The notes beneath the pieces were generated by a model that saw only the letters and a list, made by a program, of their open reading frames with translations, ran no database searches and had not been told where the DNA came from. Shown piece by piece: positions 31,109 to 39,723 of a stretch of DNA of 46,699 nucleotides. Within the stretch, counting starts at the first letter, position 1; each line of letters starts with the position of its first letter. The stretch spans positions 1 through 46,699 of the forward strand of contig CAZALT010000006.1 in assembly GCA_964485515.1 (NCBI GenBank), read 5' to 3'. The translations under genes and the position numbers were made by a program. Source of the stretch: CAZALT01 sp964485515 (GTDB taxonomy: Bacteria > Actinomycetota > Acidimicrobiia > Acidimicrobiales > Acidimicrobilacustridaceae).

Positions 31109-34100
31109 GTGGGCAAGATTCATGGCGTAGCTGGTGCGATGTTGATGATGGTCGCGGGGGCGGCACTCTGCCTCCTGTTCGGGTTGACCCACCCGGGTGC
31201 GGCCGGGGCGCAAGACGTGAGCAGCCCGTCGGGTGATCTCGAGGTCACGATCGTCGACCTCGACGGCAACCCCCTGGAGGGGTATCAGGTCCAGATCTTC
31301 TCGCTCGACGAGGACAGCTGGTACTCGGGCTACACGGCTGCTGATGGTGTCGCCCGGTTCGAGGGGATCGAGGCCAAGCAGTACGTGGTCGACGTCTCCT
31401 CGCCCACCTGGAGTTGGCTCGGCAATGGTGCCGTGACGGTTGCGGCGGACATCCTGACGACCATCGAGATCCCCGTCGCACCCATCCAGTACGGCGACCT
31501 CGAGGTGGAGGTCGTCGATGGGTTCGGCAACCCCCTCGTCGGCGTCGACGTCGCCTTGACGCACTGGTCGACAGGAAACCTGTGGGCCATGACGGACACG
31601 TCGGGCGTCGCTCACTTCAGCGGTGTTCCAGCCGATACCTACAACGCCTACGTCTGGAATCCCGTCGCGGGTGACTGGGTGGCCGACTACGACGTCACGG
31701 TGGTGGCCAACACCACGAACCAGATCACCTTGACCGTGGGTTCGGCGATGGCAGACGGCCAGCTCGCCATCGAGGTCGTCGACGGGTCGGGTGAGCCGGT
31801 CGGCGGCGCCACAGTCACCGTGATGACCTACACGACCGAGTTCTCGGGCATCAGCGACACCGAAGGGATCGCCTCGTTCGGGGGGCTGGCTCCGGGCAAC
31901 TACTCCATCGTGGTGACCAGCGCTGACGGCACCTTGACCGTCTCCGATTGGGCGTGGGTCAGCGTTGGGTCCACGACCTGGGTCGAGGTCCGTCTTGCGC
32001 CCAGCAGGTTGTCGGTCGAGGTCGTCGACGAGTGGGGTGCGCCGGTCGGCGGCGCCACGGTGACCGTGCTCACCTACACGACAGAGGTGTCCGGTCACAC
32101 CGATGGCGACGGGATCGCCGAGTTCGAGGGGCTCGCTCCAGGGAGCTACCCGATCGTGGTGACCAGCGCGGATGGCACGTTGACCACGCAGGACTGGGTC
32201 TGGGTGTACACCGGGTGGCCGACGTCGCTCACCGTCGTCCTGGCCCCGCCCGCCTTCGGGACGCTCGACGTCACGGTGGTCGACACCGGTGGGAACCCCC
32301 TGCCGGGCTACGAGGTGGAGATCTACGGGTCGTCGACCTGGCGGTGGGCCGACACCGACGTCGCAGGTCTTGCCCGGTTCGAGTCGGTCCCCATCGGCAA
32401 CTACGACGTCGGGGTCTACGACTTCGATGGCCACTTCCTGTCCTGGACGTCCGCCGAGGTCACGAAGGACGCCACGACCGCGGTGACCGTCGAGGTCACC
32501 CTCCCGGCCCGGATCTCCGGCACGATCGACGTGACCAACGGTTCGCCGTGGGACTTCGCCGTCGTCGTCGGCGGCGCATGGGCGTCGATCCAAGAGGACG
32601 GGAGCTACTCGATCGTGGTGTCACCGGGGGTCCACGAGGTGGGGCTGTACCGCGCCGACCTCCCGACGGTCCTGGTCGAGTCACGCTCGGTCACCGTGGC
32701 CGCCGAGCAGACTGCGGTGGCCGATTTCTCCGTCGACGTCGCCCAACTCCCTGCCGCGGTGCGCGGAACGGCGCGCTACGACGATGGCATGCCGCTGGGT
32801 GACGTTCCGGTCGAGCTGCGCCAGGGCACCGCCGTCGTGGCCACCGCCACGACCGCCGGGGACGGATCGTTCACCATCTATCCGGTCGCTCCCGGCACGT
32901 ACGTGGTGTGGGTTGGCGGATCGAGCGCCACCGTGACCGTGCTCCCCGGCCAGGTGTCGTGGGCCGCGGTGGTGGTCTCAGGCGGGACGACCGCTTCCTG
33001 TTCCGCAGGCACAGCCCCCCAGCCCGGGCTCACGAACATGGGCTTCGAGACGGGTGATCTCTCGGGCTGGACGACGGGCACGCTGACCCAGGGCATCGAG
33101 GTGGTCGGCGCCGACGGGTTCGCGACCCCGTGGGAGGGCTCGAAGATGGCCCGCTTGGCGTCGTCGGCTTCGAGCAGCGGGCACAGCCAGCCCCCCGGGC
33201 CCAACGTGCTGTGCCAGGACTTCGTCGTGGACGAGCCGACCGAGACCTTCGCCTTCAACCTGTTCACCTACGACTACACGGGCTACGACCGCTTCGCCTT
33301 CGACATCATCGTCACATCACCTTCGACCGGTGAGCTGCTGGCCACGCTCAGTCAGCAGTCGTGGGGCCAGGGAACCGAACTCAAGACCTCGGGTTGGCGG
33401 GGCGTCACGTTGGACCTCAGTGGCCACGAGGGCGAGACCGTGCGCTTCGCCATCAGCGCCGGCGGCACCAGCGACTCCCTGTACACCTTCTGGGCGTACC
33501 TCGACTCCGCCGCGGAGCTGCCCCCTGAGCTCGCCGCCCTCGTCCAAGCCGAGGCCCCCGGAGCGTCGGTGATGGTCGATCCGTCGACCGGACAGTCCAC
33601 GGTCAGCATGCCGTCGGGCAACGTCACCGACGTGACGTTGAGCTTCACGGCGTTGTGCGCCGACGGGGCGACACCCACGTCGGTGTCGATGCTGCTGAAC
33701 GGAGCGGGCTACCCGGCGGGCCATGTCGGCTCGTCGTCGACCTACGTGGTGATGATCCCCCAGGCGTCGGTGCAGAGCGGCATCTTGTCCACCCAGGTGA
33801 ACTGCCCGGACGCGGTCCCCATCGTCACCAAGGTCGGTGAGATCGTCCTGTACGACCCCTCGGGCATCGTGAGCGACGCGCTGACCGGCGAGCCCGTCGT
33901 CGGTGCCACGGTCACGCTGTACCAGGTGCCAGGGTGGTCGGCGGCACCGGCTCCGGGCACCCTCGGGGCCACCGAGTGCCAGTCGAACCTGTCCAAGCCC
34001 GCTGATGCGCCGTGGAGCCAGCCGGCTCCGGTGGCACTCGGCGTCGAGGCCAACCCGGCCTCAGGCCTGATATCGCCGAAGGTGAACCCGTTCATCACCA

Positions 34101-35620
34101 ACTCGATCGGCTACTACGGCTGGGACGTGGCGGCGGGATGCTGGTACGTGGTGGTGTCCGCCGACGGCTACCAGCTCCTCACGTCGCCGGTCGTGGGCGT
34201 TCCCACCGAGGTGACGGACCTCGACCTCGAGCTCACGCCGCTGCCGCCGTCGGCCCCGTCCGGTGTCGCGGCGACGGCCGGGGTGCGCCACGCCCAGGTC
34301 TCCTGGACGGCCAGCGAGGCCGGCCTCGCCCCGGTCACCGGTTACACGGTGACGGCGAGTCCCGGTGGAGCCACCGTGACGGTGGCTGCCGGTGCGAGCT
34401 CGGCCACCGTCGAGGGGCTGGCCGACGGCGGCTCTTACACGTTCTCGGTGCTGGCCACCAGCGCGGTGGGCAATTCGGCGACAGCGTCGTCGCCGGCCGT
34501 GGTCCTGCCCGATGTGCCGGGGGCCCCGACCGGTGCCGCCGCGACGGCCGACGTCCGGTCGGCCACGGTGAGCTGGGTTGCCCCGGTGTCAGACGGTGGC
34601 CGACCGGTGACCGGCTACACGGCGACGGCCGCTCCTGGCGGTGCGACGTGCACCACGAGCGGGCTCTCCTGCGCCATCGACGGTTTGGTCGACGGCGGCT
34701 CGTACACGTTCTCGGTCGTGGCGACCAACGTCGTGGGCAACTCGCCGGCGGGGTCATCTCCGGTGGTGGCCCTGCCTGATGTGGCCGGGGCTCCGACCGC
34801 CGTCACTGCTATCGGTGGCAACAAGGCCGCCACGGTGAGCTGGATCGCTCCCGTGTCGGACGGTGGCCGACCGGTTTCCGGCTACACGGCGACGGCCGCT
34901 CCGGGGGGCGCGACGTGCACCTCGAGCGGGCTGTCGTGCACGATCACGGGACTGACCAACGGCACCTCCTACACCTTCACGGTGGTGGCCACCACCGTCG
35001 TGGGCACCTCCGCTCCGTCCGTTGCATCGGCGGCCGTGGTTCCTGCTGATCCCACCGCCTGTGGTGCCGGCCGCAAGGGGCCGTTCAAGGATGTCCCCGG
35101 CTCGCACGCGTTCTGTGGCGAGGTCGAGTGGTTGGCCAACACGAAGGTGACGGTGGGGTACTCCGATGGCACGTTCGGTCCCAACCGCAGCGTCAACCGC
35201 GGGGCGATGGCGGCGTTCCTGTACCGCTACGCGGGATCGCCGCCCGTGACGTTGCCGGCCAAGCCGACGTTCAAGGACGTGCCGAAGTCTCACGGGTTCC
35301 ACAAGGAGATCGAGTGGTTGGCGAGCACGGGGCTCACCACGGGGTATTCGGATGGGACGTACGGTCCGGACAGGAGCATCACGCGCGGGGCGATGGCTGT
35401 GTTCTTCTACCGCTTCGCCGAATCACCGGCGATGACCCCTCCGGTCAAGGCCAGCTTCAAGGACGTGCCGAAGACCCATGCGTTCTCCAAGCAGATCGAG
35501 TGGTTCGTGACCACGAAGGTGACCACCGGCTACTCGGACTCCACGTACCGTCCGAACGCTCCGGTGACCCGAGGGGCGTTCGCGGCGTTCCTCTACCGCT
35601 TCGACCGGCTCGGTGCGTGA
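31109..35620 (+). CDS. large secreted surface protein with CNA-B-like, FnIII and SLH domains
   Basis: The protein of about 1503 residues has a signal peptide (VAGAMLMMVAGAALCLLFGL, cleavage near GAAGA-QDV). GTG at 31109 follows GAAGGG by 8 nt and is preferred to the TTG at 31091. Residues about 42-630 hold seven or so prealbumin-like/carboxypeptidase-regulatory repeats (for example EVVDGSGEPVGGATVTV then GLAPGNYSIVV). About 640-800 is a jelly-roll-like module (GFETGDLSGWTTG), followed by another CNA-B-like unit. Three fibronectin type III domains (about 1048-1314) contain duplicated SWVAPVSDGGRPV blocks. Three SLH domains (about 1325-1503, with GYSDGTFGPN and RGAMAAFLYR) end the protein. SLH domains anchor proteins to secondary cell-wall polymers. 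Adhesion or wall structure is the likely role; no catalytic domain is evident. Confidence 0.9.
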   Translation: MGKIHGVAGAMLMMVAGAALCLLFGLTHPGAAGAQDVSSPSGDLEVTIVDLDGNPLEGYQVQIFSLDEDSWYSGYTAADGVARFEGIEAKQYVVDVSSPTWSWLGNGAVTVAADILTTIEIPVAPIQYGDLEVEVVDGFGNPLVGVDVALTHWSTGNLWAMTDTSGVAHFSGVPADTYNAYVWNPVAGDWVADYDVTVVANTTNQITLTVGSAMADGQLAIEVVDGSGEPVGGATVTVMTYTTEFSGISDTEGIASFGGLAPGNYSIVVTSADGTLTVSDWAWVSVGSTTWVEVRLAPSRLSVEVVDEWGAPVGGATVTVLTYTTEVSGHTDGDGIAEFEGLAPGSYPIVVTSADGTLTTQDWVWVYTGWPTSLTVVLAPPAFGTLDVTVVDTGGNPLPGYEVEIYGSSTWRWADTDVAGLARFESVPIGNYDVGVYDFDGHFLSWTSAEVTKDATTAVTVEVTLPARISGTIDVTNGSPWDFAVVVGGAWASIQEDGSYSIVVSPGVHEVGLYRADLPTVLVESRSVTVAAEQTAVADFSVDVAQLPAAVRGTARYDDGMPLGDVPVELRQGTAVVATATTAGDGSFTIYPVAPGTYVVWVGGSSATVTVLPGQVSWAAVVVSGGTTASCSAGTAPQPGLTNMGFETGDLSGWTTGTLTQGIEVVGADGFATPWEGSKMARLASSASSSGHSQPPGPNVLCQDFVVDEPTETFAFNLFTYDYTGYDRFAFDIIVTSPSTGELLATLSQQSWGQGTELKTSGWRGVTLDLSGHEGETVRFAISAGGTSDSLYTFWAYLDSAAELPPELAALVQAEAPGASVMVDPSTGQSTVSMPSGNVTDVTLSFTALCADGATPTSVSMLLNGAGYPAGHVGSSSTYVVMIPQASVQSGILSTQVNCPDAVPIVTKVGEIVLYDPSGIVSDALTGEPVVGATVTLYQVPGWSAAPAPGTLGATECQSNLSKPADAPWSQPAPVALGVEANPASGLISPKVNPFITNSIGYYGWDVAAGCWYVVVSADGYQLLTSPVVGVPTEVTDLDLELTPLPPSAPSGVAATAGVRHAQVSWTASEAGLAPVTGYTVTASPGGATVTVAAGASSATVEGLADGGSYTFSVLATSAVGNSATASSPAVVLPDVPGAPTGAAATADVRSATVSWVAPVSDGGRPVTGYTATAAPGGATCTTSGLSCAIDGLVDGGSYTFSVVATNVVGNSPAGSSPVVALPDVAGAPTAVTAIGGNKAATVSWIAPVSDGGRPVSGYTATAAPGGATCTSSGLSCTITGLTNGTSYTFTVVATTVVGTSAPSVASAAVVPADPTACGAGRKGPFKDVPGSHAFCGEVEWLANTKVTVGYSDGTFGPNRSVNRGAMAAFLYRYAGSPPVTLPAKPTFKDVPKSHGFHKEIEWLASTGLTTGYSDGTYGPDRSITRGAMAVFFYRFAESPAMTPPVKASFKDVPKTHAFSKQIEWFVTTKVTTGYSDSTYRPNAPVTRGAFAAFLYRFDRLGA

Positions 35621-35642
35621 TCCGGGGCTGATGCTCGGACGG

Positions 35643-35666
35643 ATCGGGGTGAGCTCGGACCCCGAT
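35643..35666. terminator. hairpin between convergent genes
   Basis: ATCGGGGT (35643-35650) pairs with ACCCCGAT (35659-35666) across an 8-nt loop, 22 bp after the SLH protein stop. It lies between this gene and the convergent small zinc-ribbon gene. Confidence 0.6.
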
Positions 35667-35724
35667 TCCGCCACGGGCCGGTCGAGGTGACCTGTCGGGC
35701 CACTGGCGTCTTGGGGCGGTCAGA

Positions 35725-35937
35725 TCACTCGTCGATGGCCACGACGTTGCCGCTCGTGCCGCACCAGCGGCACGAGACCTCCTCCACGTCGAGGCTGAGC
35801 ACCTGCTCGTCTTCGACGTGGAGCTCGCCGCCCACCGTGTAGTGGTGGAAGGCCTGGCTCCGCCGGGTCATGGTGACGTCGAACCTCGTGAGGTTCCCGC
35901 ACGCCGTGCACCGGTATCTCGTGGCCATCGGATCCAT
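35725..35937 (-). CDS. small zinc-ribbon protein
   Basis: The 70-residue protein has two CxxC pairs, CTAC near the N-terminus and CRWC near the C-terminus, separated by about 40 residues with a beta-like segment (HHYTVGGELHVEDEQVLSLDVEEVS). This is a zinc-ribbon layout often seen in small nucleic-acid-binding or chaperone-like proteins. Two ATGs (35937 and 35928) are possible; TACGAT stands 8 nt before the first. It is divergent from another small Cys-rich gene and convergent with the surface protein gene. No specific function can be named. Confidence 0.75.
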   Translation of the reverse strand: MDPMATRYRCTACGNLTRFDVTMTRRSQAFHHYTVGGELHVEDEQVLSLDVEEVSCRWCGTSGNVVAIDE

Positions 35938-35945
35938 TGCGGGGC

Positions 35946-35951
35946 ATCGTA
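35946..35951 (-). promoter_or_regulatory. -10-like element of the zinc-ribbon gene
   Basis: TACGAT on the minus strand stands 8 nt before the ATG at 35937. The spacing suggests a leaderless or nearly leaderless message; no -35 box is clear. Confidence 0.4.
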
Positions 35952-36027
35952 GTTCGGCGAGGTGGGTCGTTGGATCAGCGCGTCGGTCGCCTCTGCGTCG
36001 CCGGGGGTTCTTGTCACCGGCCGTCCA

Positions 36028-36033
36028 TAGGTT
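36028..36033 (+). promoter_or_regulatory. -10 element of the small Cys-rich gene, leaderless type
   Basis: TAGGTT is followed after 6 nt (GTCGTC) by the ATG at 36040, with no Shine-Dalgarno. It is the same hexamer and spacing as at the IclR gene. Confidence 0.5.
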
Positions 36034-36039
36034 GTCGTC

Positions 36040-36264
36040 ATGACCTCCTCGAGCGTGCGCCCCGGGTCCGAGCCCCTGCGGATCGATTGCGACGACTGCG
36101 CCTTCCAGCACACCGCAGCGTGTGAGGACTGCGTGGTCACCTTCCTCTGCACCCGCGAACCCGACGATGCCGTGGTGATCGACGTGGCCGAGGTGCGCGC
36201 CCTGCAACTGCTCAGCGACTCCGGGCTCGCCCCGTCGTTGCGTCACCGGCGTCGCACGGGCTGA
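36040..36264 (+). CDS. small Cys-rich protein upstream of queG
   Basis: The 74-residue protein has six cysteines in an N-terminal cluster (CDDC at about 17-20, CEDC at about 28-31 and a further Cys in FLC), followed by an acidic strand and a Leu-rich helix (VAEVRALQLLSDSG). The Cys spacing suggests a metal site, zinc or iron-sulfur. It lies just before the iron-sulfur enzyme QueG on the same strand, separated by 28-bp repeats and a separate promoter, so a link is only suggestive. Function unknown. Confidence 0.7.
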   Translation: MTSSSVRPGSEPLRIDCDDCAFQHTAACEDCVVTFLCTREPDDAVVIDVAEVRALQLLSDSGLAPSLRHRRRTG

Positions 36265-36371
36265 TCGCCCGAGCGGCGGGGAGCGGGTGTGTTCGCCCGA
36301 GCGGCGGGGAGCGGGTGTGTTCGCCCGAGCGGCGGGGAGCGGGTGTGTTCGCCCGAGCGGCGGGGAGCGGG
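36265..36371. repeat. 28-bp tandem repeat upstream of queG
   Basis: There are three perfect copies of a 28-bp unit beginning TCGCCCGAGCGGCGGGGAGC (36265-36292, 36293-36320, 36321-36348), and 23 bp of a fourth. The units are contiguous without spacers and G-rich on the plus strand (GGCGGGGAGCGGG). They fill the gap between the small Cys-rich gene and the queG promoter. Confidence 0.95.
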
Positions 36372-36392
36372 AGCGCGGAGCGCGGCGCGTCG

Positions 36393-36398
36393 TACGAT
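36393..36398 (+). promoter_or_regulatory. -10 element of queG, leaderless type
   Basis: TACGAT with a 6-nt spacer precedes the GTG at 36405. It decides the start: the in-frame open stretch further upstream is only the tandem repeat. Confidence 0.6.
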
Positions 36399-36404
36399 AG
36401 GGGC

Positions 36405-37699
36405 GTGGACGCCGACCGCTACGCCGACACGTTGCGGACCGTCGGCGTCAGCCACGGGTTGCACGCCATGGGCTTCGCGGCCGCCGGCACGTTCGACGAC
36501 ACCCGAGTGGTCATCGAGGAGCGCAAGGCCGAGGGGCTCCACGGCGGCATGCAGTTCACCTATCGCAATCCGGCCCGGTCGACGGATCCGAGCCGGACCC
36601 TCGACGATGTGCGGTCGCTCATCGTGGGCGCCCGCGCCTACCCGTCGTCGCGCACCGCCGAGCTTGCGGCCAACGGGGCGCGCGTCGCCCGGTACGCCGC
36701 AGGTGACCACTACGCGGCCCTGCGTGCCGCGCTCGAGGCGATCGCGGCGCGATTGCGCGACGACGGATGGAGCGCTCGCGTTCTGCTCGACGACAACGCC
36801 CTGGTGGACCGTGCTGCGGCGGTGCGAGCCGGACTCGGCTGGTTCGGCAAGAACGCCAACATCTTGCTGCCGGGGGTCGGGAGCTACTTCGTCCTCGGAT
36901 CGGTCCTGACCGACGCCGATCTTCCCGTCGCATCGGCGCAGGTGGCCGACGGCTGCGGTTCTTGCACCCGCTGCAGCGACGCGTGCCCGACCGGGGCGAT
37001 CGTGGCTCCCGGCGTGGTCGACGCCCGCCGGTGCCTGGCGTGGCTCTTGCAGGCCGAGGGCTCGTTCCCGGTCGAGCACCGCGTGGCGCTGGGCGACCGC
37101 ATCTACGGATGCGACGAGTGCCAGGAGGTGTGCCCGCCGAATCGCCGCGTCGATCGCGGGGCGGTCGGCGTCGATGGGCAGATCGACGCGTCGACGGTGT
37201 CGGCCCGGGACACGGTCGACCTGATCGCCCTTCTCGACGCCGACGACGAGAGGCTGCTCGCCGAGTTCGGTCGCTGGTACATCGCGCGTCGCGACCCTCG
37301 CCACCTCCGCCGCAACGCGCTCGTCGTGTTGGGGAACACGGGCGATCCGGCGGACCCGGCGGTCGCGCGCACCCTCGCCAGCTACCTCGCCTCGGGCGAC
37401 GAGTTGCTGGTCGAGCACGCCCGCTGGGCGGCCGCCCGCCTCGGTCTCGACGTGGATGCGGGCGTGATGGCAGGTCCGAGCGGGAACCAGGCGANNNNNN
37501 NNNNNNNNNNNNNNNNNNNNNNNNNNNNNNNNNNNNNNNNNNNNNNNNNNNNNNNNNNNNNNNNNNNNNNNNNNNNNNNNNNNNNNNNNNNNNNCTCGGT
37601 CTCGACGTGGATGCGGGCGTGATGGCAGGTCCGAGCGGGAACCAGGCGAACGCCATGGCCGGGATGGGGTTCCGGGAAGGCCGAGGAGCGGGATCGTGA
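36405..37699 (+). CDS. queG: epoxyqueuosine reductase (interrupted by an artefactual gap)
   Basis: This enzyme makes queuosine from epoxyqueuosine in tRNA (last step), using cobalamin and two [4Fe-4S] clusters. Seen: an N-terminal cobalamin-binding domain, NALVDRAAAVRAGLGWFGKN, ferredoxin motifs CGSCTRCSDACP and CDECQEVCP, and a C-terminal HEAT-like region. The 100-N gap at 37495-37594 falls near the C-terminus. The 55 bp before it (37440-37494) equal the 55 bp after it (37595-37649), and joining them restores one frame of 379 residues ending ...GAGS. The stop overlaps the GTG of the next gene. Residues after the second cluster look complete, so the enzyme should be functional. Confidence 0.9.
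37495..37594. other. 100-N scaffold gap inside queG, artefactual
   Basis: The gap is flanked by an identical 55-bp sequence on each side. This is what two overlapping contigs joined without merging would give. Removing the Ns and one copy restores the reading frame, so no real sequence is missing. Confidence 0.9.
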
Positions 37700-38862
37700 C
37701 CGACGGGATCCGACACCTGCTCGTCACGAACGACTTCCCCCCGAAGATCGGTGGCATCCAGTCCTACCTGTGGGAGCTGTGGCGGCGCCTCGATCCGGAC
37801 CGGACCACGGTGCTCACCACACCTCACGCGGGATCTGGTCCGTTCGACGCAGCGCAGCCGTTCCGCATCGAACGCGACGCGGGCCGCGTGCTCGTGCCCA
37901 CCCCCCAGGTTCGTCGGCGCATCGACGAGCTCGCGGCCGAGGTCGACGCCGATCTCGTGCTCATCGATCCCGCGTGGCCGCTGGGCTTCCTGGGTCCCGA
38001 TCTCGCTCGGCCCTATGGGGTGGTGCTCCACGGCGCCGAGGTCACGATTCCTGGTCGCCTGCCCCCGACCCGTCCGTTCCTTCGCCGTGCGCTCGACGAC
38101 TCGGAGTTGGCGGTGTCCGCCGGGGGCTATCCCTCGGTCGAGGCCCGCCGGGTGATCGGTCGCTCGATCCCCGAGGTGCAGGTCCCGCCGGGTGTCGATG
38201 TCGAGCGGTTCGTTCCCCTCGGCGACGACGCCCGGCTCGCGGCACGGACGCGCTTCGACCTCGACCCGGACGCACCGCTGGTGGTGAGCGTCAGCCGTCT
38301 GGTGCCGCGCAAGGGCATGGACGTGCTCATCGAGGCGGTCGCATCGCTGCGCGATCGGGTGGACGGCGTGAACCTCGCGATCGCTGGTTCGGGACGCGAT
38401 GCCGAGCGCCTGGAACGCCTGATCGCCGAGACCGGCGCGCCGGCTCGCCTGCTCGGGCGGGTCGACGACGCCGACCTCCCCGATCTGTACGGCTGCGCCG
38501 ACGTGTTCGCCATGCTCTGCCGCGACCGGTGGGGTGGGCTCGAACAGGAGGGTTTCGGCATCGTGTTCCTCGAGGCAGCCGCCGCGGGGGTCGCGCAGGT
38601 CGCGGGGCGCAGCGGCGGGTCCCACGAAGCGGTCGTGCACGGCGAGACGGGGCTCGTGGTGGACGATCCCGGTTCGGTGCCCGAGGTGCGCGCCGCGTTG
38701 GTGGATCTCCTGTCCGATCCGGGTCGCCGGGCCGAGATGGCCGCGGCGGGTCGGCGTCGGGTCGAAGCGGAGCTCACCTACGACCTGCTCGCCGCCGACC
38801 TCGGCGCGGCCATCGATGCCACCGGTGCCCGACTGCGCGCTCGGCGGGTCACGGGGCGATGA
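37696..38862 (+). CDS. pimB: GT4 mannosyltransferase, PimB-like
   Basis: The 388-residue GT-B glycosyltransferase has LLVTNDFPPKIGGIQSYL at the N-terminus, a hallmark of PimB' (Rv2188c), VVSVSRLVPRKGMDVLIEAV in the donor domain and the E-x7-E motif in EGFGIVFLEAAAAG. PimB adds the second mannose to phosphatidyl-inositol monomannoside on the inner face of the membrane. GTG overlaps the queG stop. The glycerol-lipid and wall genes nearby fit an envelope role. Related GT4 enzymes with other acceptors cannot be excluded, but the N-terminal match is strong. Confidence 0.85.
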   Translation: MTDGIRHLLVTNDFPPKIGGIQSYLWELWRRLDPDRTTVLTTPHAGSGPFDAAQPFRIERDAGRVLVPTPQVRRRIDELAAEVDADLVLIDPAWPLGFLGPDLARPYGVVLHGAEVTIPGRLPPTRPFLRRALDDSELAVSAGGYPSVEARRVIGRSIPEVQVPPGVDVERFVPLGDDARLAARTRFDLDPDAPLVVSVSRLVPRKGMDVLIEAVASLRDRVDGVNLAIAGSGRDAERLERLIAETGAPARLLGRVDDADLPDLYGCADVFAMLCRDRWGGLEQEGFGIVFLEAAAAGVAQVAGRSGGSHEAVVHGETGLVVDDPGSVPEVRAALVDLLSDPGRRAEMAAAGRRRVEAELTYDLLAADLGAAIDATGARLRARRVTGR

Positions 38863-38869
38863 TGGACCG

Positions 38870-39568
38870 GTGAAGAGCGGTCGACGCGACGCCCAGGACC
38901 CGGGATCCAACTCCGACAACGACTCCGACACCGACTCCGACGCCGGGGTGGCCCCACCGAAGCGGCGTCGGGGGCTGCTGGCGCCCGACGGACCGGTCGA
39001 GGGTGTTGGCCCGCGTGCGCGGGTCGAACGGCCACCGTTCGATCCGACCGAAGGTCGGGGCATCATCTGGCTCTCGTGGGTCGGCACGGTCGCGTTCACG
39101 CTCTCGGCCGTCGTCGGCACGATCTGGTTGTCCACCGCCGTGGTGTGCGTGATCGTTTCGCTCGTGCTGTTCGCCATCGGAACGGTGGCGTTCATCTCCG
39201 CCTTCCTGCGGGCGGTCAACCGGAGCCGCTACGAGGCGATCGGCATGGGCGGCCTGTACTTCCTCGCGGGAGCGACCGCGCCCGCCCGGGTGCAGGCGCT
39301 GCTCATCGGTTCGCTCGGCGTGCAGACCTCGGTCGCGCTCGGGGCGGCGGGGATCCGCATGTACACGGGCCTGGCGTTCGGGATCCTGGTCCCGATGTTC
39401 GGTCTCGGGCTGGCCGGTCTCTGGGGTGCCCGCTACGGCCGGTTCGCCCCGCGCGAGCCCGAACCGACCACGCCGCAAGCGACCAGGAGGCGGGCCCTCG
39501 AGAAGCAGGGGATCGAGAACCAGGGGATCGAGGAGCAGGCCAGCAAGAAGCCGCCCCGCGTCCGCTGA
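38870..39568 (+). CDS. four-helix membrane protein, unknown function
   Basis: The 232-residue protein has a hydrophilic N-terminus with a Ser/Asp run (NSDNDSDTDSD, residues 14-24), two helical hairpins (about 65-115 and 141-187) and a charged C-terminal tail with KQGIENQGIEEQ repeats. The GTG start lies 7 bp after the pimB stop; GATGAT stands 6 nt before it. It resembles the small membrane proteins commonly encoded beside pimB in actinobacteria, but no function is known to me. Confidence 0.78.
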   Translation: MKSGRRDAQDPGSNSDNDSDTDSDAGVAPPKRRRGLLAPDGPVEGVGPRARVERPPFDPTEGRGIIWLSWVGTVAFTLSAVVGTIWLSTAVVCVIVSLVLFAIGTVAFISAFLRAVNRSRYEAIGMGGLYFLAGATAPARVQALLIGSLGVQTSVALGAAGIRMYTGLAFGILVPMFGLGLAGLWGARYGRFAPREPEPTTPQATRRRALEKQGIENQGIEEQASKKPPRVR

Positions 39569-39709
39569 CCTCAGGTCGGAACGAGCGGCTGGAGGTCCGC
39601 TCGAAACCGCATCGCGATCGGGGTGGAGGTCGCGGCCCGCCGCGCCCCGCGGTGACCGATGGCGGGGACAAGATTTGGTCAGGCTGTGCCCCGGCGGTCG
39701 ACGGCCCGC

Positions 39710-39715
39710 TATCGT
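39710..39715 (+). promoter_or_regulatory. -10-like element of the SRPBCC gene
   Basis: TATCGT is 8 nt before the ATG at 39724. There is no ribosome site between, so a leaderless or near-leaderless message is likely. The 155-bp gap before it holds nothing else that I can support. Confidence 0.4.
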
Positions 39716-39723
39716 CGGCGTCG

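Noticed and set aside
36265..36371. CRISPR array
   Set aside because: The 28-bp repeats are contiguous without spacers and no cas gene is present; it is a simple tandem repeat.
37495..37594. Insertion or missing gene at the first N gap
   Set aside because: The flanks repeat 55 bp and rejoin queG in frame, so nothing is missing.
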